DNA of 44,949 bases from an uncultured Christensenellaceae bacterium (lineage in GTDB: Bacteria; Bacillota; Clostridia; Christensenellales; UBA3700), in the NCBI GenBank assembly GCA_944380275.1, contig CALWHB010000009.1, positions 1 to 44,949 of the forward strand, in the 5' to 3' direction. The position numbers and the translations under genes are program-made. Shown piece after piece: positions 24,719 through 32,522 of this stretch (position 1 is its first letter; the number at the start of each line of letters is the position of its first letter). The notes beneath the pieces are model-generated. The model worked only from the letters and a program-made list of their open reading frames with translations. It did no database searches and was not told where the DNA came from.

Positions 24719-25291
24719 AAAAGGAAATCGGCTTTTATTAAACAGCGCACATTAGCATTGTCAATCACAATAAATCATTAAAAACAAACACGGGCAGGAA
24801 AATTTCTGCCCGTGTCCGCATTATGAAATTCGCGTAATTGATAGGTCGCGAAACTTCTTATTCTTTTCAGCAGACTTTACGTTTATAAATAAACGTTGTT
24901 AAATAGTTACTTTATTTTATAAGCCGCAGTCCTTTTTGTCAAGCAATTTTTCTTTTTTTTACGCAACTTTTACTCTCTCTGACGGCAAAACACAGCTTTC
25001 CTGACTGTCTGTCATGATGATTTTTACATCCGGAACGCTTTGTTTATTGCTTGATTTTACAATTATCAGAACATGTACGCATTTTGTCTTAAAACCCTAA
25101 AGCGGCACTCTGTTGAACGAGCTTTTTTATTTCTCATAAAAAACCTCGATAATTTTAACGTAACTCAATAATTTGCCGTAAAAAACGGCTCTTACAATTT
25201 TTACAACTCTTTTTATTTATGCCTGAACACAGGATTAAACGACGATGCCGAATCTTATAAAAACACGATATCAGACCGTGTAACAACCAAT
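24719..25291. other. AT-rich region between converging genes
   Basis: About 570 bp between the peptidase stop and the rpsR terminator. Apart from the hairpin at 24788-24815, I see only AT-rich sequence, with no frame that has a ribosome binding site, and no tRNA. Confidence 0.45.
24788..24815. terminator. Perfect 10-bp hairpin, probable transcript end
   Basis: ACACGGGCAG, loop GAAAATTT, CTGCCCGTGT. The plus strand has no U-tract after it, while the minus strand continues TTTGTTTTTAA. It lies 70 bp after the peptidase stop and could end either converging transcript. The half-site AAACACGGGCAGG recurs at about 38727. Confidence 0.5.
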
Positions 25292-25320
25292 AAAAAACGA
25301 CTCCCTTTACAGGGAGCCGT
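25292..25320 (-). terminator. Intrinsic terminator of rpsF-ssb-rpsR
   Basis: On the minus strand GGCTCCCT, loop GTAA, AGGGAGTC, then GTTTTTTA; 20 bp after the rpsR stop. Confidence 0.9.
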
Positions 25321-25339
25321 GTCTTTACGTTTTTAAGAA

Positions 25340-25588
25340 TTACTCCGCAACGTACGGGAGCAGAGCCATAACTCTCGCGCGCTTGATAGCCTCAGCGAGA
25401 AGTCTTTGGTGTTTAGCGCATACGCCGCTCATACGTCTGGGAAGAATCTTTCCCTTTTCAGTAATGAACTTGCGCAGTTTTGCAACGTCTTTGTAATCAA
25501 TCTCGGTAGCTTTGTCTACGCAGAAAGTGCAAACCTTCTTACGGGGAGCCTTTCTTGCCGGTCTTTTGACAACTTTCTCTTCGCTCAT
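25340..25588 (-). CDS. rpsR: 30S ribosomal protein S18
   Basis: Small-subunit protein on the platform next to S6. The core [20 protein letters not shown], then [20 protein letters not shown], is the S18 signature. The N-terminal VCTFCVDK supplies two Cys, and a further Cys lies in VCAKHQ, so this is the zinc-type (Cys-plus) paralogue form. 82 residues. Third gene of rpsF-ssb-rpsR, 18 bp after ssb, followed by the terminator at 25292-25320. Confidence 0.98.
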   Translation of the reverse strand: MSEEKVVKRPARKAPRKKVCTFCVDKATEIDYKDVAKLRKFITEKGKILPRRMSGVCAKHQRLLAEAIKRARVMALLPYVAE

Positions 25589-25606
25589 TTTTATATCTCC
25601 TTATAA

Positions 25607-26014
25607 TCAAAATGGTAAATTGTCGTCGGACGCGTCCACTTCTTCAAGTTTCGTTACGTCCGCGCGAGAGGTCTTCGCCGCGGGAGCATCCTCTCTGTTG
25701 CCGCTTGCGGAAGATAAAAATTCCACTTCGTCGGCAATAACTTCGACAGAGGTGCGTTTTGCACCGTCCTGGGTTTCGTAATTGCGAATCTGCAGAGAAC
25801 CGACTACGCCGACCTTTCTGCCCTTGCTGAGCGACTTTGCGCAGCTTTCCGCAACTCCTCTCCAGGTAACTACGTTGAAGTAGTCTGCCTCGTTGTTTTC
25901 TTTGCTGAATCTTCTGTTTACCGCAATTGAGAACCTGCAGTAGCTCACTCCGCTGGGAGTTGCGCCGCTTTCAGGGTCTTTGGTGAGGTTGCCGATAAGA
26001 ATAATCTTGTTCAT
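25607..26014 (-). CDS. ssb: Single-stranded DNA-binding protein
   Basis: Binds single-stranded DNA as a tetramer in replication and repair. The N-terminal OB-fold starts MNKIILIGNLTKDPESGATP and includes FNVVTWRGVAESCAKSLSKG and VGVVGSLQIRNYETQDG. The short linker (~105-127) leads to the acidic tip DDNLPF, which recruits partner proteins. 135 residues, shorter than most because of the short linker. It lies between rpsF (12 bp upstream) and rpsR, the normal order in Bacillota. Confidence 0.98.
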   Translation of the reverse strand: MNKIILIGNLTKDPESGATPSGVSYCRFSIAVNRRFSKENNEADYFNVVTWRGVAESCAKSLSKGRKVGVVGSLQIRNYETQDGAKRTSVEVIADEVEFLSSASGNREDAPAAKTSRADVTKLEEVDASDDNLPF

Positions 26015-26025
26015 AACCCCTCCGA

Positions 26026-26307
26026 TTACTTGCGGACAATCATAAGTCTGACGATTTCGTCGACGATACGGCCAAGACGCGTGATTTCCGCGGGAACGCT
26101 TGCGGGAGCGTTGAACGTGGTCAGAACGTAATAGCCTTCGTTCTTGAAGTTGATAGGATAAGCATACTTACGGGTACCCCACTTATCCAGACTGACGATT
26201 TCGCCGCCTGCACTCGTGACAACAGATTCGATTCTGTCGATAACAGCCTGCTTTCCTTCTTCGGGAACGTCGTTGTCGATGATGTACAAAAGCTCGTACT
26301 TGTTCAT
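26026..26307 (-). CDS. rpsF: 30S ribosomal protein S6
   Basis: Binds S18 in the small-subunit platform. MNKYELLYIIDNDVPEEGKQ and GGEIVSLDKWGTRKYAYPIN are characteristic of S6; the C-terminal VRLMIVRK ends the ferredoxin-like fold. 93 residues, normal. First gene of the operon, with AAAGGAGG 7 nt before the ATG and a structured leader (26308-26381). Confidence 0.98.
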   Translation of the reverse strand: MNKYELLYIIDNDVPEEGKQAVIDRIESVVTSAGGEIVSLDKWGTRKYAYPINFKNEGYYVLTTFNAPASVPAEITRLGRIVDEIVRLMIVRK

Positions 26308-26381
26308 ATAAAACCTCCTTTTGGTCTGATGTCTTCCCTTCTTACGGGAAGCAAGGATTTTGAAAAAATAATATTCAAAAT
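26308..26381 (-). promoter_or_regulatory. Structured rpsF leader, possible S6:S18 autoregulation site
   Basis: The ~75-nt leader can form two stems on the minus strand: ATTTTGAA/TTCAAAAT (26357-26364 with 26374-26381) and CTTCCC/GGGAAG (26333-26338 with 26346-26351), just before the AAAGGAGG site. In many bacteria the S6:S18 complex represses rpsF through a leader hairpin; I do not see an unambiguous match to the known CCG-bulge motif, so the role is inferred. Confidence 0.4.
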
Positions 26382-26389
26382 GCTTATAT

Positions 26390-26418
26390 AATATAGCACA
26401 AGAAATTTTTCGTGTAAA
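26390..26418 (-). promoter_or_regulatory. Sigma-A promoter of rpsF-ssb-rpsR
   Basis: On the minus strand TTTACA (26413-26418), 17-bp spacer, TATATT (26390-26395); start near 26383. Confidence 0.75.
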
Positions 26419-26575
26419 GCTTTTTAAGCCTGAAAATCAATTTTTTTCGCCGTCCGAGCAGTTTCAAACGGGCAAATTTTTTACACAAGGCAAATTCTTC
26501 AGACAATTTCAGGCATGTTTTCAATCAATCCTACGGATGAAATTGCGTAAATCTGTCGCCTGAATTCCGGCATAT

Positions 26576-27199
26576 CTATTCTTCAGTAATTTGTTCTTCT
26601 TCAGTTTTCCTTGAAGAAACGTTGAGCTTTCTTTCTTCAGGCAAAGGACACAATCGCACTTTTCTCGCTGCTGGTATCAATATCCTGGTTATCGGCAAGA
26701 ACAACAGAGGGAACACTATCAGATTGCATGCAATCTGCACGACGTAAAACACCCAGCCCTGAGCGTAAATTATCGCAAATCTCTGCCAGAATCTGTCAAA
26801 GAAACCGCTGAAAAGCCCCGTGTCTACAAGCGAAGTCTGCACCCCGAAAAGCGTGGTCATAACCGCTGCGACGAGCGTTATCAGCCACCTGTTCTTCACT
26901 TTTAATTTCGCAAGCAGCATAAATACGAGCGCGACGCACGGCCAATGTATAAAATAGGATATAAGCCACGGACCGAAACCGAATACCGCGCTTTCTATAA
27001 CGCAGAACACGACCGCGGCAACCACTCCCCCGACGCCGATACAATAACCGTAAACGGCGCAAAGAAGAGTAACGCCTTCTACGTTGGGAACGGCGTTCAG
27101 CACAAATTTTACCGCCTCTATAGTTGCAGCGGCAAGCGCGGTCAGAGCGACTTGTCCGGACGCAAGTCTGCCGGCTTTCAGAAACCTCTCTCTTTTCAC
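26576..27199 (-). CDS. ECF transporter S component, probably for cobalamin
   Basis: A hydrophobic protein of 207 residues with about six membrane helices, a basic N-terminus (MKRERFLKAGR) and a charged C-terminal tail (SSRKTEEEQITEE). Length, topology and the N-terminal Ala-rich helix fit substrate-binding S components of energy-coupling-factor importers. The start is GTG at 27197-27199 with AAAGG upstream. It follows a DUF4430 lipoprotein gene under a cobalamin riboswitch, so I infer B12 or a corrinoid as ligand. The shared ATPases and T component (EcfA/A'/T) are not in the window and would be encoded elsewhere. The ligand is inferred from the riboswitch, not from binding residues. Confidence 0.75.
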   Translation of the reverse strand: MKRERFLKAGRLASGQVALTALAAATIEAVKFVLNAVPNVEGVTLLCAVYGYCIGVGGVVAAVVFCVIESAVFGFGPWLISYFIHWPCVALVFMLLAKLKVKNRWLITLVAAVMTTLFGVQTSLVDTGLFSGFFDRFWQRFAIIYAQGWVFYVVQIACNLIVFPLLFLPITRILIPAARKVRLCPLPEERKLNVSSRKTEEEQITEE

Positions 27200-27214
27200 T
27201 CTGTTTTACCTTTA

Positions 27215-27240
27215 TTGCGGCAAAGATGTCTTTGCCGCAA
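27215..27240 (-). promoter_or_regulatory. Perfect 11-bp intercistronic hairpin
   Basis: TTGCGGCAAAG, loop ATGT, CTTTGCCGCAA between the DUF4430 stop and the S-component start. No U-tract follows, so it may protect the upstream mRNA from decay or lower expression of the transporter relative to the lipoprotein. Confidence 0.55.
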
Positions 27241-27251
27241 CATGATTTTTA

Positions 27252-27737
27252 TCAATAAGAACCGACTTTTATGAGGATAATGCAGTCTTTTTCAACGCTC
27301 ATCTGCGAAATTCCCCAACGCGACGTCGTGAGGCTTACCCCGTCGTACTCCATGGTAACCGCATAAGCGTCCACACCTTTGTCTTTTTCGACAGAAGTGA
27401 ACAACTGCACAAACTCGTTTGCCTCGGTGGGCTGAACGCATCCTATCGAAAGAAGGTATTTGCCGTAAGAACTCTCTTCCCATCTGAGCTCCACGCCGTG
27501 ATTGCCGACCAGCTGCATGACCGCCGCCTCTCCGTTGAGGCCGTCGTCAAGCAGAGAGATGTCCACGGTGTATTCCTGCGCCTCTCCTGTTTTGGGCATA
27601 AGAACCACTCTGAAAGTGCCTTCGCTTTCCTGAGGGGGCGGGGTCTGCTCTCCGTCGTTGCACGCGGCAAACGCGAATACGAGCGAAAGCACGAGCGCAA
27701 GCGTCAATACGACTGCCAAAATTCTTTTTTTGTTCAT
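27252..27737 (-). CDS. DUF4430 lipoprotein, probable extracellular corrinoid binder
   Basis: MNKKRILAVVLTLALVLSLV continues to the lipobox FAFAAC, so Cys25 should be lipidated, followed by a short Pro/Gln/Glu linker. The ~125-residue domain has the DUF4430 pattern: a first strand GTFRVVLMPKTGE, the SSYGKYLLSIGC segment and a closing DCIILIKVGSY. DUF4430 resembles the C-terminal domain of transcobalamin and intrinsic factor. The ATG at 27735-27737 has AAGGAG upstream; the frame extends further but into the riboswitch leader. It is the first gene under the cobalamin riboswitch and precedes an ECF S component, so I infer that it captures cobalamin for that importer. Confidence 0.8.
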   Translation of the reverse strand: MNKKRILAVVLTLALVLSLVFAFAACNDGEQTPPPQESEGTFRVVLMPKTGEAQEYTVDISLLDDGLNGEAAVMQLVGNHGVELRWEESSYGKYLLSIGCVQPTEANEFVQLFTSVEKDKGVDAYAVTMEYDGVSLTTSRWGISQMSVEKDCIILIKVGSY

Positions 27738-27880
27738 ATTATAACTCCTTTTTCCACACCCTAACAGCCGCTGCACAGGGCTGTAAATGCGGTAAATTTT
27801 ATTTGAACTTTGCATATTCATCCGCTTTTAAACAGCCTTCAGGCTCAGATAAGCGGATACGTATCGCGGAAAATCAGAAA

Positions 27881-27910
27881 AACAAAAGAAAAGCCGCTAT
27901 AAACGCGGCG
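27881..27910 (-). terminator. Riboswitch-controlled intrinsic terminator
   Basis: On the minus strand GCCGC, loop GTTTATA, GCGGC, then TTTTCTTTTGTTTTT, 90 nt after the cobalamin aptamer and 145 nt before the lipoprotein ATG. GC-rich sequence between aptamer and stem (CGCCGCGCCGCGC, 27928-27940) could form the alternative antiterminator. Confidence 0.7.
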
Positions 27911-27997
27911 GAAACACAAAGCAAGCGCGGCGCGGCGCAAGCCGTACCGACGAGCCGTCAAATCTCCCTCCGAAATTCCGCTTTTCATCTCCGTCGG

Positions 27998-28137
27998 CAG
28001 GTCTTCCGGCTCACGGCAAAATTCTGCGCCTTCCCCGTTTCAAGTGGCATAATGCAGAACCTTGACGCCGTTTACGGTAGCGGGGGCTGCACGGGTCTTT
28101 CACCCGTTTCCCTTTTAATTCCCTTGCGGGAAACCTG
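27998..28137 (-). promoter_or_regulatory. Cobalamin (B12) riboswitch aptamer
   Basis: On the minus strand the diagnostic core is present in order: TTAAAAGGGAAACGGGTGAA, GCAGCCCCCGCTACCGTAA, GCCACTTGA, and the B12-box region GAGCCGGAAGACCTGCC. P1 forms from CAGGTTT (28131-28137) and AGACCTG (27998-28004). Cobalamin binding normally switches off downstream expression; the terminator at 27881-27910 fits a transcriptional mechanism. It controls the DUF4430 lipoprotein and ECF S component. Confidence 0.95.
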
Positions 28138-28193
28138 GCGGAGTCAGTTCCTCTTTGCGAGTATTTTAATCTCAACGGTTGCCCGTCAACGGT

Positions 28194-28222
28194 ATTATAG
28201 CAGAGCCTTACCTCTTTTACAA
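28194..28222 (-). promoter_or_regulatory. Promoter of the B12-uptake operon
   Basis: On the minus strand TTGTAA (28217-28222), 17-bp spacer, TATAAT (28194-28199); start near 28187, ~50 nt before P1 of the riboswitch. The -35 box lies next to the upstream gpmI terminator. Confidence 0.65.
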
Positions 28223-28223
28223 C

Positions 28224-28250
28224 AAAAAAACGGGACTTGCGCCCCGTTTT
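28224..28250 (-). terminator. Intrinsic terminator after gpmI
   Basis: On the minus strand ACGGGG, loop CGCAAG, TCCCGT, then TTTTTTT; 20 bp after the gpmI stop. Confidence 0.85.
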
Positions 28251-28272
28251 GAATTTGTTTATTAAAATGAAG

Positions 28273-29808
28273 TTATCTTACGATAAGTGATTTGCCCGTC
28301 ATTTCTTTGGGTTGTTCGATTCCCATAACGTCGAGCATGGTGGGAGCTATGTCGCACAGCTTGCCGCCGTCCTTGAGCGACTTTACTCCGTCTGCTCCTA
28401 TCACGAGGAAAGGCACAGGATTGGTCGTATGCGCGGTGAACGGAGTGCCGTCCGCCTCGAACATATAATCCGCATTGCCGTGGTCCGCTGTGAGAAGAGC
28501 CTGACCGCCTATCGAAAGTATAGTATCGATGACCTTCTTAACGCACTCGTCGACGACTTTGACCGCCTTTTCCGCAGCCGCCATGATACCTGTATGTCCT
28601 ACCATGTCGCAGTTTGCAAAGTTGAGTATCATCACCTCGTATTTGCCGCTCTTGATTTCCTCAATCGCTCTGTCGCACACTTCGTACGCGCTCATTTCGG
28701 GTTTCATATCGAAGGTAGCGATTTTGGGAGAATCTATCAATATTCTGTCCTCTCCGGGATTAGCCGCCTCAACGCCGCCGTTGAAGAAGAAGGTGACGTG
28801 AGCGTACTTCTGAGTTTCTGCTATTCTGAACTGCTTAATGCCCTGCTTTGAAAGATATTCGCCCAGCGTATTGACATAAACTTCGGGTCTGAACGCAACG
28901 TCGAGAAGGTCGTTGAACTTTACGTCGTACTGAGTAAACGAAACGTATTGCGGAGCAAGGAACCCCTTCTTTCTGGGGAAAGAGGGGAAATCGGGCATTA
29001 TGAACGCACGGGTAATCTGTCTTGCTCTGTCAGGTCTGAAATTGAAGAATATTACGCTGTCGCCCTTGTCGACGGTAGCGACGGGCTTGCCGTTTTCTTT
29101 GATGACCACAGGTACGACGAACTCGTCGGTAACGCCCTTTGCATAGCTGTTTTCCATAGCCTGAACCGCGTCTGTTTCTTCAACGCCCTCACCGTCGACG
29201 AGCGCGGCGTAAGCCTTTTCCACTCTGTCCCAGATGTTATCTCTGTCCATAGCGTAAAATCTGCCGCTTATCGTCGCAATCTTGCCGAATTTTTCTTTGT
29301 CGATAAACGCGACCAGTTCTTTGACGAAATCTTCGCCGCTCTTGGGAGGAACGTCCCTGCCGTCCATAAAGCAATGCACGTATACCTGTTCAAGTCCGCG
29401 CATTTTAGCCATTTTGATAAGAGCGAAAAGGTGGTTTATATTGCTGTGTACGCCGCCGTCGGAAAGCAGACCCATTACGTGAAGTTTCTTGCAGTTCTTC
29501 TTTGCGCCGTCCATAGCGTCGATAAGAGCGGAATTCTCAAAAAAGTCGCCGTCCTCTATCGACTTGGTTATTCTCGTAAGCTCCTGGTAGATTACTCTGC
29601 CCGCGCCGATATTGAGGTGTCCTACCTCGCTGTTGCCCATCTGTCCTTCGGGAAGACCGACCGCAAGTCCGCTTGCATTGAGCTGAGTAAACGGATATTC
29701 CTTCTCCATAGCAAGTACGTTGGGAGAAGTAACGGGCGAAATTGCGTTGTTTTCGCCAAACTTGTTGATGCCGTAGCCGTCCATTATGATAAGACCGGTA
29801 AATTTCAT
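28273..29808 (-). CDS. gpmI: 2,3-bisphosphoglycerate-independent phosphoglycerate mutase
   Basis: Interconverts 3- and 2-phosphoglycerate in glycolysis, using two Mn ions. Asp10 in IIMDGYG and the phosphorylated Ser60 in GQMGNSEVGHLNIGAGR are the metal and catalytic sites. FMDGRDVPP, NFRPDRARQITRA, LNFANCDMVGHTG and LTADHGNADYM give the substrate and second metal sites. 511 residues, normal. The ATG at 29806-29808 has AGAGG upstream; the longer frame from 29865 would begin before the transcript start (promoter 29854-29882). It stands alone, not next to pgk or eno. Confidence 0.98.
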   Translation of the reverse strand: MKFTGLIIMDGYGINKFGENNAISPVTSPNVLAMEKEYPFTQLNASGLAVGLPEGQMGNSEVGHLNIGAGRVIYQELTRITKSIEDGDFFENSALIDAMDGAKKNCKKLHVMGLLSDGGVHSNINHLFALIKMAKMRGLEQVYVHCFMDGRDVPPKSGEDFVKELVAFIDKEKFGKIATISGRFYAMDRDNIWDRVEKAYAALVDGEGVEETDAVQAMENSYAKGVTDEFVVPVVIKENGKPVATVDKGDSVIFFNFRPDRARQITRAFIMPDFPSFPRKKGFLAPQYVSFTQYDVKFNDLLDVAFRPEVYVNTLGEYLSKQGIKQFRIAETQKYAHVTFFFNGGVEAANPGEDRILIDSPKIATFDMKPEMSAYEVCDRAIEEIKSGKYEVMILNFANCDMVGHTGIMAAAEKAVKVVDECVKKVIDTILSIGGQALLTADHGNADYMFEADGTPFTAHTTNPVPFLVIGADGVKSLKDGGKLCDIAPTMLDVMGIEQPKEMTGKSLIVR

Positions 29809-29853
29809 ATATATACCTCTTTTCCCTTTCGGGTTGAAAATTTTTCCGCTGAC

Positions 29854-29882
29854 ATTGTAGCACAAGCAGATTTTTTAGTCAA
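29854..29882 (-). promoter_or_regulatory. Sigma-A promoter of gpmI
   Basis: On the minus strand TTGACT (29877-29882), 17-bp spacer, TACAAT (29854-29859); start near 29847, ~40 nt before the ATG. Confidence 0.82.
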
Positions 29883-29916
29883 CGCTTTGCGCGGCGCGCG
29901 TCCGCGCGTAACGGAA

Positions 29917-32304
29917 TTATTTCGCAAACACGTTGTCCCCTATATCAATAAGACTGACCGGGAGCGCAGGCTCTTTGAGCAACGGACAGTAAGCGAACGC
30001 ATAACCGCCCAACTCCAGCAATCCGTCGTTCAGGCTCACTTCGCTCAGGGAATCACAGTTTAAAAACGCGTTGTCATCTATCTTTTTCAAAGTGGACGGA
30101 CACGCCAGGGACAAGAGAGAAGAACATTGAGTAAATGCCGCAACACCTATTTCCTCAACACCTTCTTCCATGCAAAGTTCCTTTATTGCGACGCAACTCA
30201 TAAACGCGGCATCTCCTACACGGGCGCATGAAAACGTAACTTTTTCAAGCATATATGCATAGGAAAAGGCATATGCGGAAATTTCGCTCGCGGATTCTTT
30301 TACCGCATATTCCGTGCCAGCCTTTCCCGCCGGATAAACTTCAAGCGTACTGCCGTCTGCCGTATAAACGACTCCGCCTTCTGAAACGTAAGCTCCGCCT
30401 TCTTCAACGGTTATCGCGCTCAGCTTTAAACATTGAGAAAACGCACCTTCGCCCAAAGACGTTACAGTCGCGGGCAGGCATACCTCTCCGACAAACTGCG
30501 CACCTGCAAACGCAAGTTTTCCTATTTCGGAACATAACGACCCCTGCTCAAACGTCAGCGTTGTAAACGAGGGGCTTTGACCGAGAGAATACAGAAGATA
30601 GTCAGGCACCTTCTCAACGTATTTTCCGACGGTGAAAACAGAGCTTTCGCTGCCTGCCTGCGAGAACGCGGTTCCGCTTATGCCCTGAGTCGCCGCGTCG
30701 ATTGCTCCGTAATATACGCTTTCGAGTGCGACGCAGCCTTCAAACGCGCCTGCGGATAAAGTAGTTACCGTCGAAGGTATGTTCACGCTCTTTAACGCCG
30801 TCCCTGCAAAAGCCCTCACTCCTATCTCAGAAAGTATGCCTTCTTCGTCAAACTTAACTTCGTTAAGCATCGGTCCGCTCTCCGACAATGCGTCAAACAT
30901 CCGCGAGGGAATAACTTTTACCTTATTTCCGACGTACAGTCTTAAACCGTTGCCGCCGCCTGCATTGTCGAATATCGCGTTTCCCTCTACCGGAGCATAT
31001 GCCTCGCTTGCAAGATAATTCACCTCTGTAGCGGCAACACAACCGGCAAAAGCACGGTTTCCTATGTACTCAACGCCTTCAGGCACTGTCAACGATTCAA
31101 GCGACACGCAGTTTTCAAACGCACTTTCCCCTATATTCTTAAGCGTAGCCGGAAGAGAAAGCGTTGTAATAAAAGAACAGTTCTCAAACGCTCTGTCGCC
31201 TATCCCCGTTATCACTTCGGGAACGGTTACAGACGTGTAATTCCCTCCGCAGAACGCTCCTTCGGCTATAGTGTTTACCTGCTCGGGAATAACTATTTCA
31301 ACTTCTTTTCCTATATATCTTAGGAGCTGTTTGCCCGAAGAATCGGTGATAAAAAGACCGCAAGAAGAATATGAAGGATTTGCCTCGTCAAATACGAGAT
31401 TGTCAAGCAATATCAGGTCGTCGAAAGCCTGCCACTCAATCTCAGTAAATCCGCTGCCGAGAAGTGTGATTTCGGTTAGTTGCGGAACTCTTGCAAACGC
31501 ACCGTCCTTAATTCCGCTTATAGAGAAGAATCCCCATGACGAGGGCAATACTATATAATCGAACGGATACGACGGCGATATTTCCGACACATACATTTTG
31601 CCGTTCTTGACAAGGAGCGTAAGGTAGCCCAGCGCGAAAAGTCCTTTTTCATCGTCGCTTGCCTCTTTCCAGCTCAGCTCTACCGTTTCGTCCTTTTCCA
31701 CTTCTGTATATTTTCCGTTTACGGAAAGCGAATAAAGCGAGTTTCCGTCAACCCTGAACTGAGATAAAGGAAGTGTCGCGTTTTTGCCCTTTTCAACCTG
31801 CTGCACGCTCAGGATTTCGCCGTTCATAATAAACGTAACTTTAAAAACGCTCTGTTCGGGTTCCTGAGGAGTCTGTTCTTCACCCTCGTCTTCATCGCCC
31901 GTCTGACCGCCCTCTCCGGTTTCTCCTCCCGTTTCGCCGCCTTCGGATGGATTCTCCGTAAGGTTCCATGCCGCATACAGAGCAACGTCGGTCTTGTTTT
32001 CGTCGGCAAGGAACTCTTCAAGCACAAACGACCTCGTCAGCTCTTCGTCGTAAAACCAGCCCACAAAGGAATATCCGTCTTTGAACGGTTCTTTGGGCAT
32101 TGCCATGGTATTTCCGACGCAGACTGCTATGCCGTACAGTCCGCCGTCGACGTAAAAACTCACTTTTATCGTTTCAGCCTGCTCTCCGTCGCCCGGAACG
32201 GAATCCGACGGGTCGACGTCGACTTTTTCGCACGCGCCGAGCGTAACCGCAATAATTGCGATTATCACAAATAACGTAATGACGAAAATCAGCTGTTTTT
32301 TCAT
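29917..32304 (-). CDS. BspA-like leucine-rich-repeat lipoprotein with InlB-type repeat, 795 aa
   Basis: MKKQLIFVITLFVIIAIIAV and lipobox VTLGAC give a lipidated Cys25. Then come an InlB B-repeat (SFYVDGGLYGIAVCV...YSFVGWFYDEELT..DVALYAAW), an acidic Gly/Glu linker (~115-150) and a beta domain. From ~250 to the end there is a long array of LRR_5/BspA repeats with the cycle 'I..GAF..C..L..V..P..V..IG..AF' (GDRAFENCSFITTLSLPATL and similar). Such proteins bind host or bacterial ligands at the surface. 795 residues, apparently complete; the last repeat ends at the stop. It is a single gene upstream of gpmI, whose promoter starts 35 bp after this stop. Related to the small LRR protein at 1121-1762. 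Confidence 0.9.
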   Translation of the reverse strand: MKKQLIFVITLFVIIAIIAVTLGACEKVDVDPSDSVPGDGEQAETIKVSFYVDGGLYGIAVCVGNTMAMPKEPFKDGYSFVGWFYDEELTRSFVLEEFLADENKTDVALYAAWNLTENPSEGGETGGETGEGGQTGDEDEGEEQTPQEPEQSVFKVTFIMNGEILSVQQVEKGKNATLPLSQFRVDGNSLYSLSVNGKYTEVEKDETVELSWKEASDDEKGLFALGYLTLLVKNGKMYVSEISPSYPFDYIVLPSSWGFFSISGIKDGAFARVPQLTEITLLGSGFTEIEWQAFDDLILLDNLVFDEANPSYSSCGLFITDSSGKQLLRYIGKEVEIVIPEQVNTIAEGAFCGGNYTSVTVPEVITGIGDRAFENCSFITTLSLPATLKNIGESAFENCVSLESLTVPEGVEYIGNRAFAGCVAATEVNYLASEAYAPVEGNAIFDNAGGGNGLRLYVGNKVKVIPSRMFDALSESGPMLNEVKFDEEGILSEIGVRAFAGTALKSVNIPSTVTTLSAGAFEGCVALESVYYGAIDAATQGISGTAFSQAGSESSVFTVGKYVEKVPDYLLYSLGQSPSFTTLTFEQGSLCSEIGKLAFAGAQFVGEVCLPATVTSLGEGAFSQCLKLSAITVEEGGAYVSEGGVVYTADGSTLEVYPAGKAGTEYAVKESASEISAYAFSYAYMLEKVTFSCARVGDAAFMSCVAIKELCMEEGVEEIGVAAFTQCSSLLSLACPSTLKKIDDNAFLNCDSLSEVSLNDGLLELGGYAFAYCPLLKEPALPVSLIDIGDNVFAK

Positions 32305-32522
32305 ATCCTTTTTCCCTTCTCTTTCAAATCCTGCTTTTTTCAGAAAAATGTCTTGTTTTTTAGCGCAATCAAAATCTTTCAGGTTTTTGCTGCGACGGAG
32401 GCGTTCTTGTTATTATGCGCCTTATTTTCTGCGCAGCCCCTTTTTATAAACCGGTGAAAGCTTTGCCCTTGTCAGCATGCATCTTGCAATGCTTTACGCT
32501 ATGTTTTTTGTCAAAAATACTC

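Noticed and set aside
28948-30063. 371-codon plus-strand frame opposite gpmI and its promoter
   Set aside because: Crosses the gpmI start, promoter and the end of another gene; no motif or RBS.
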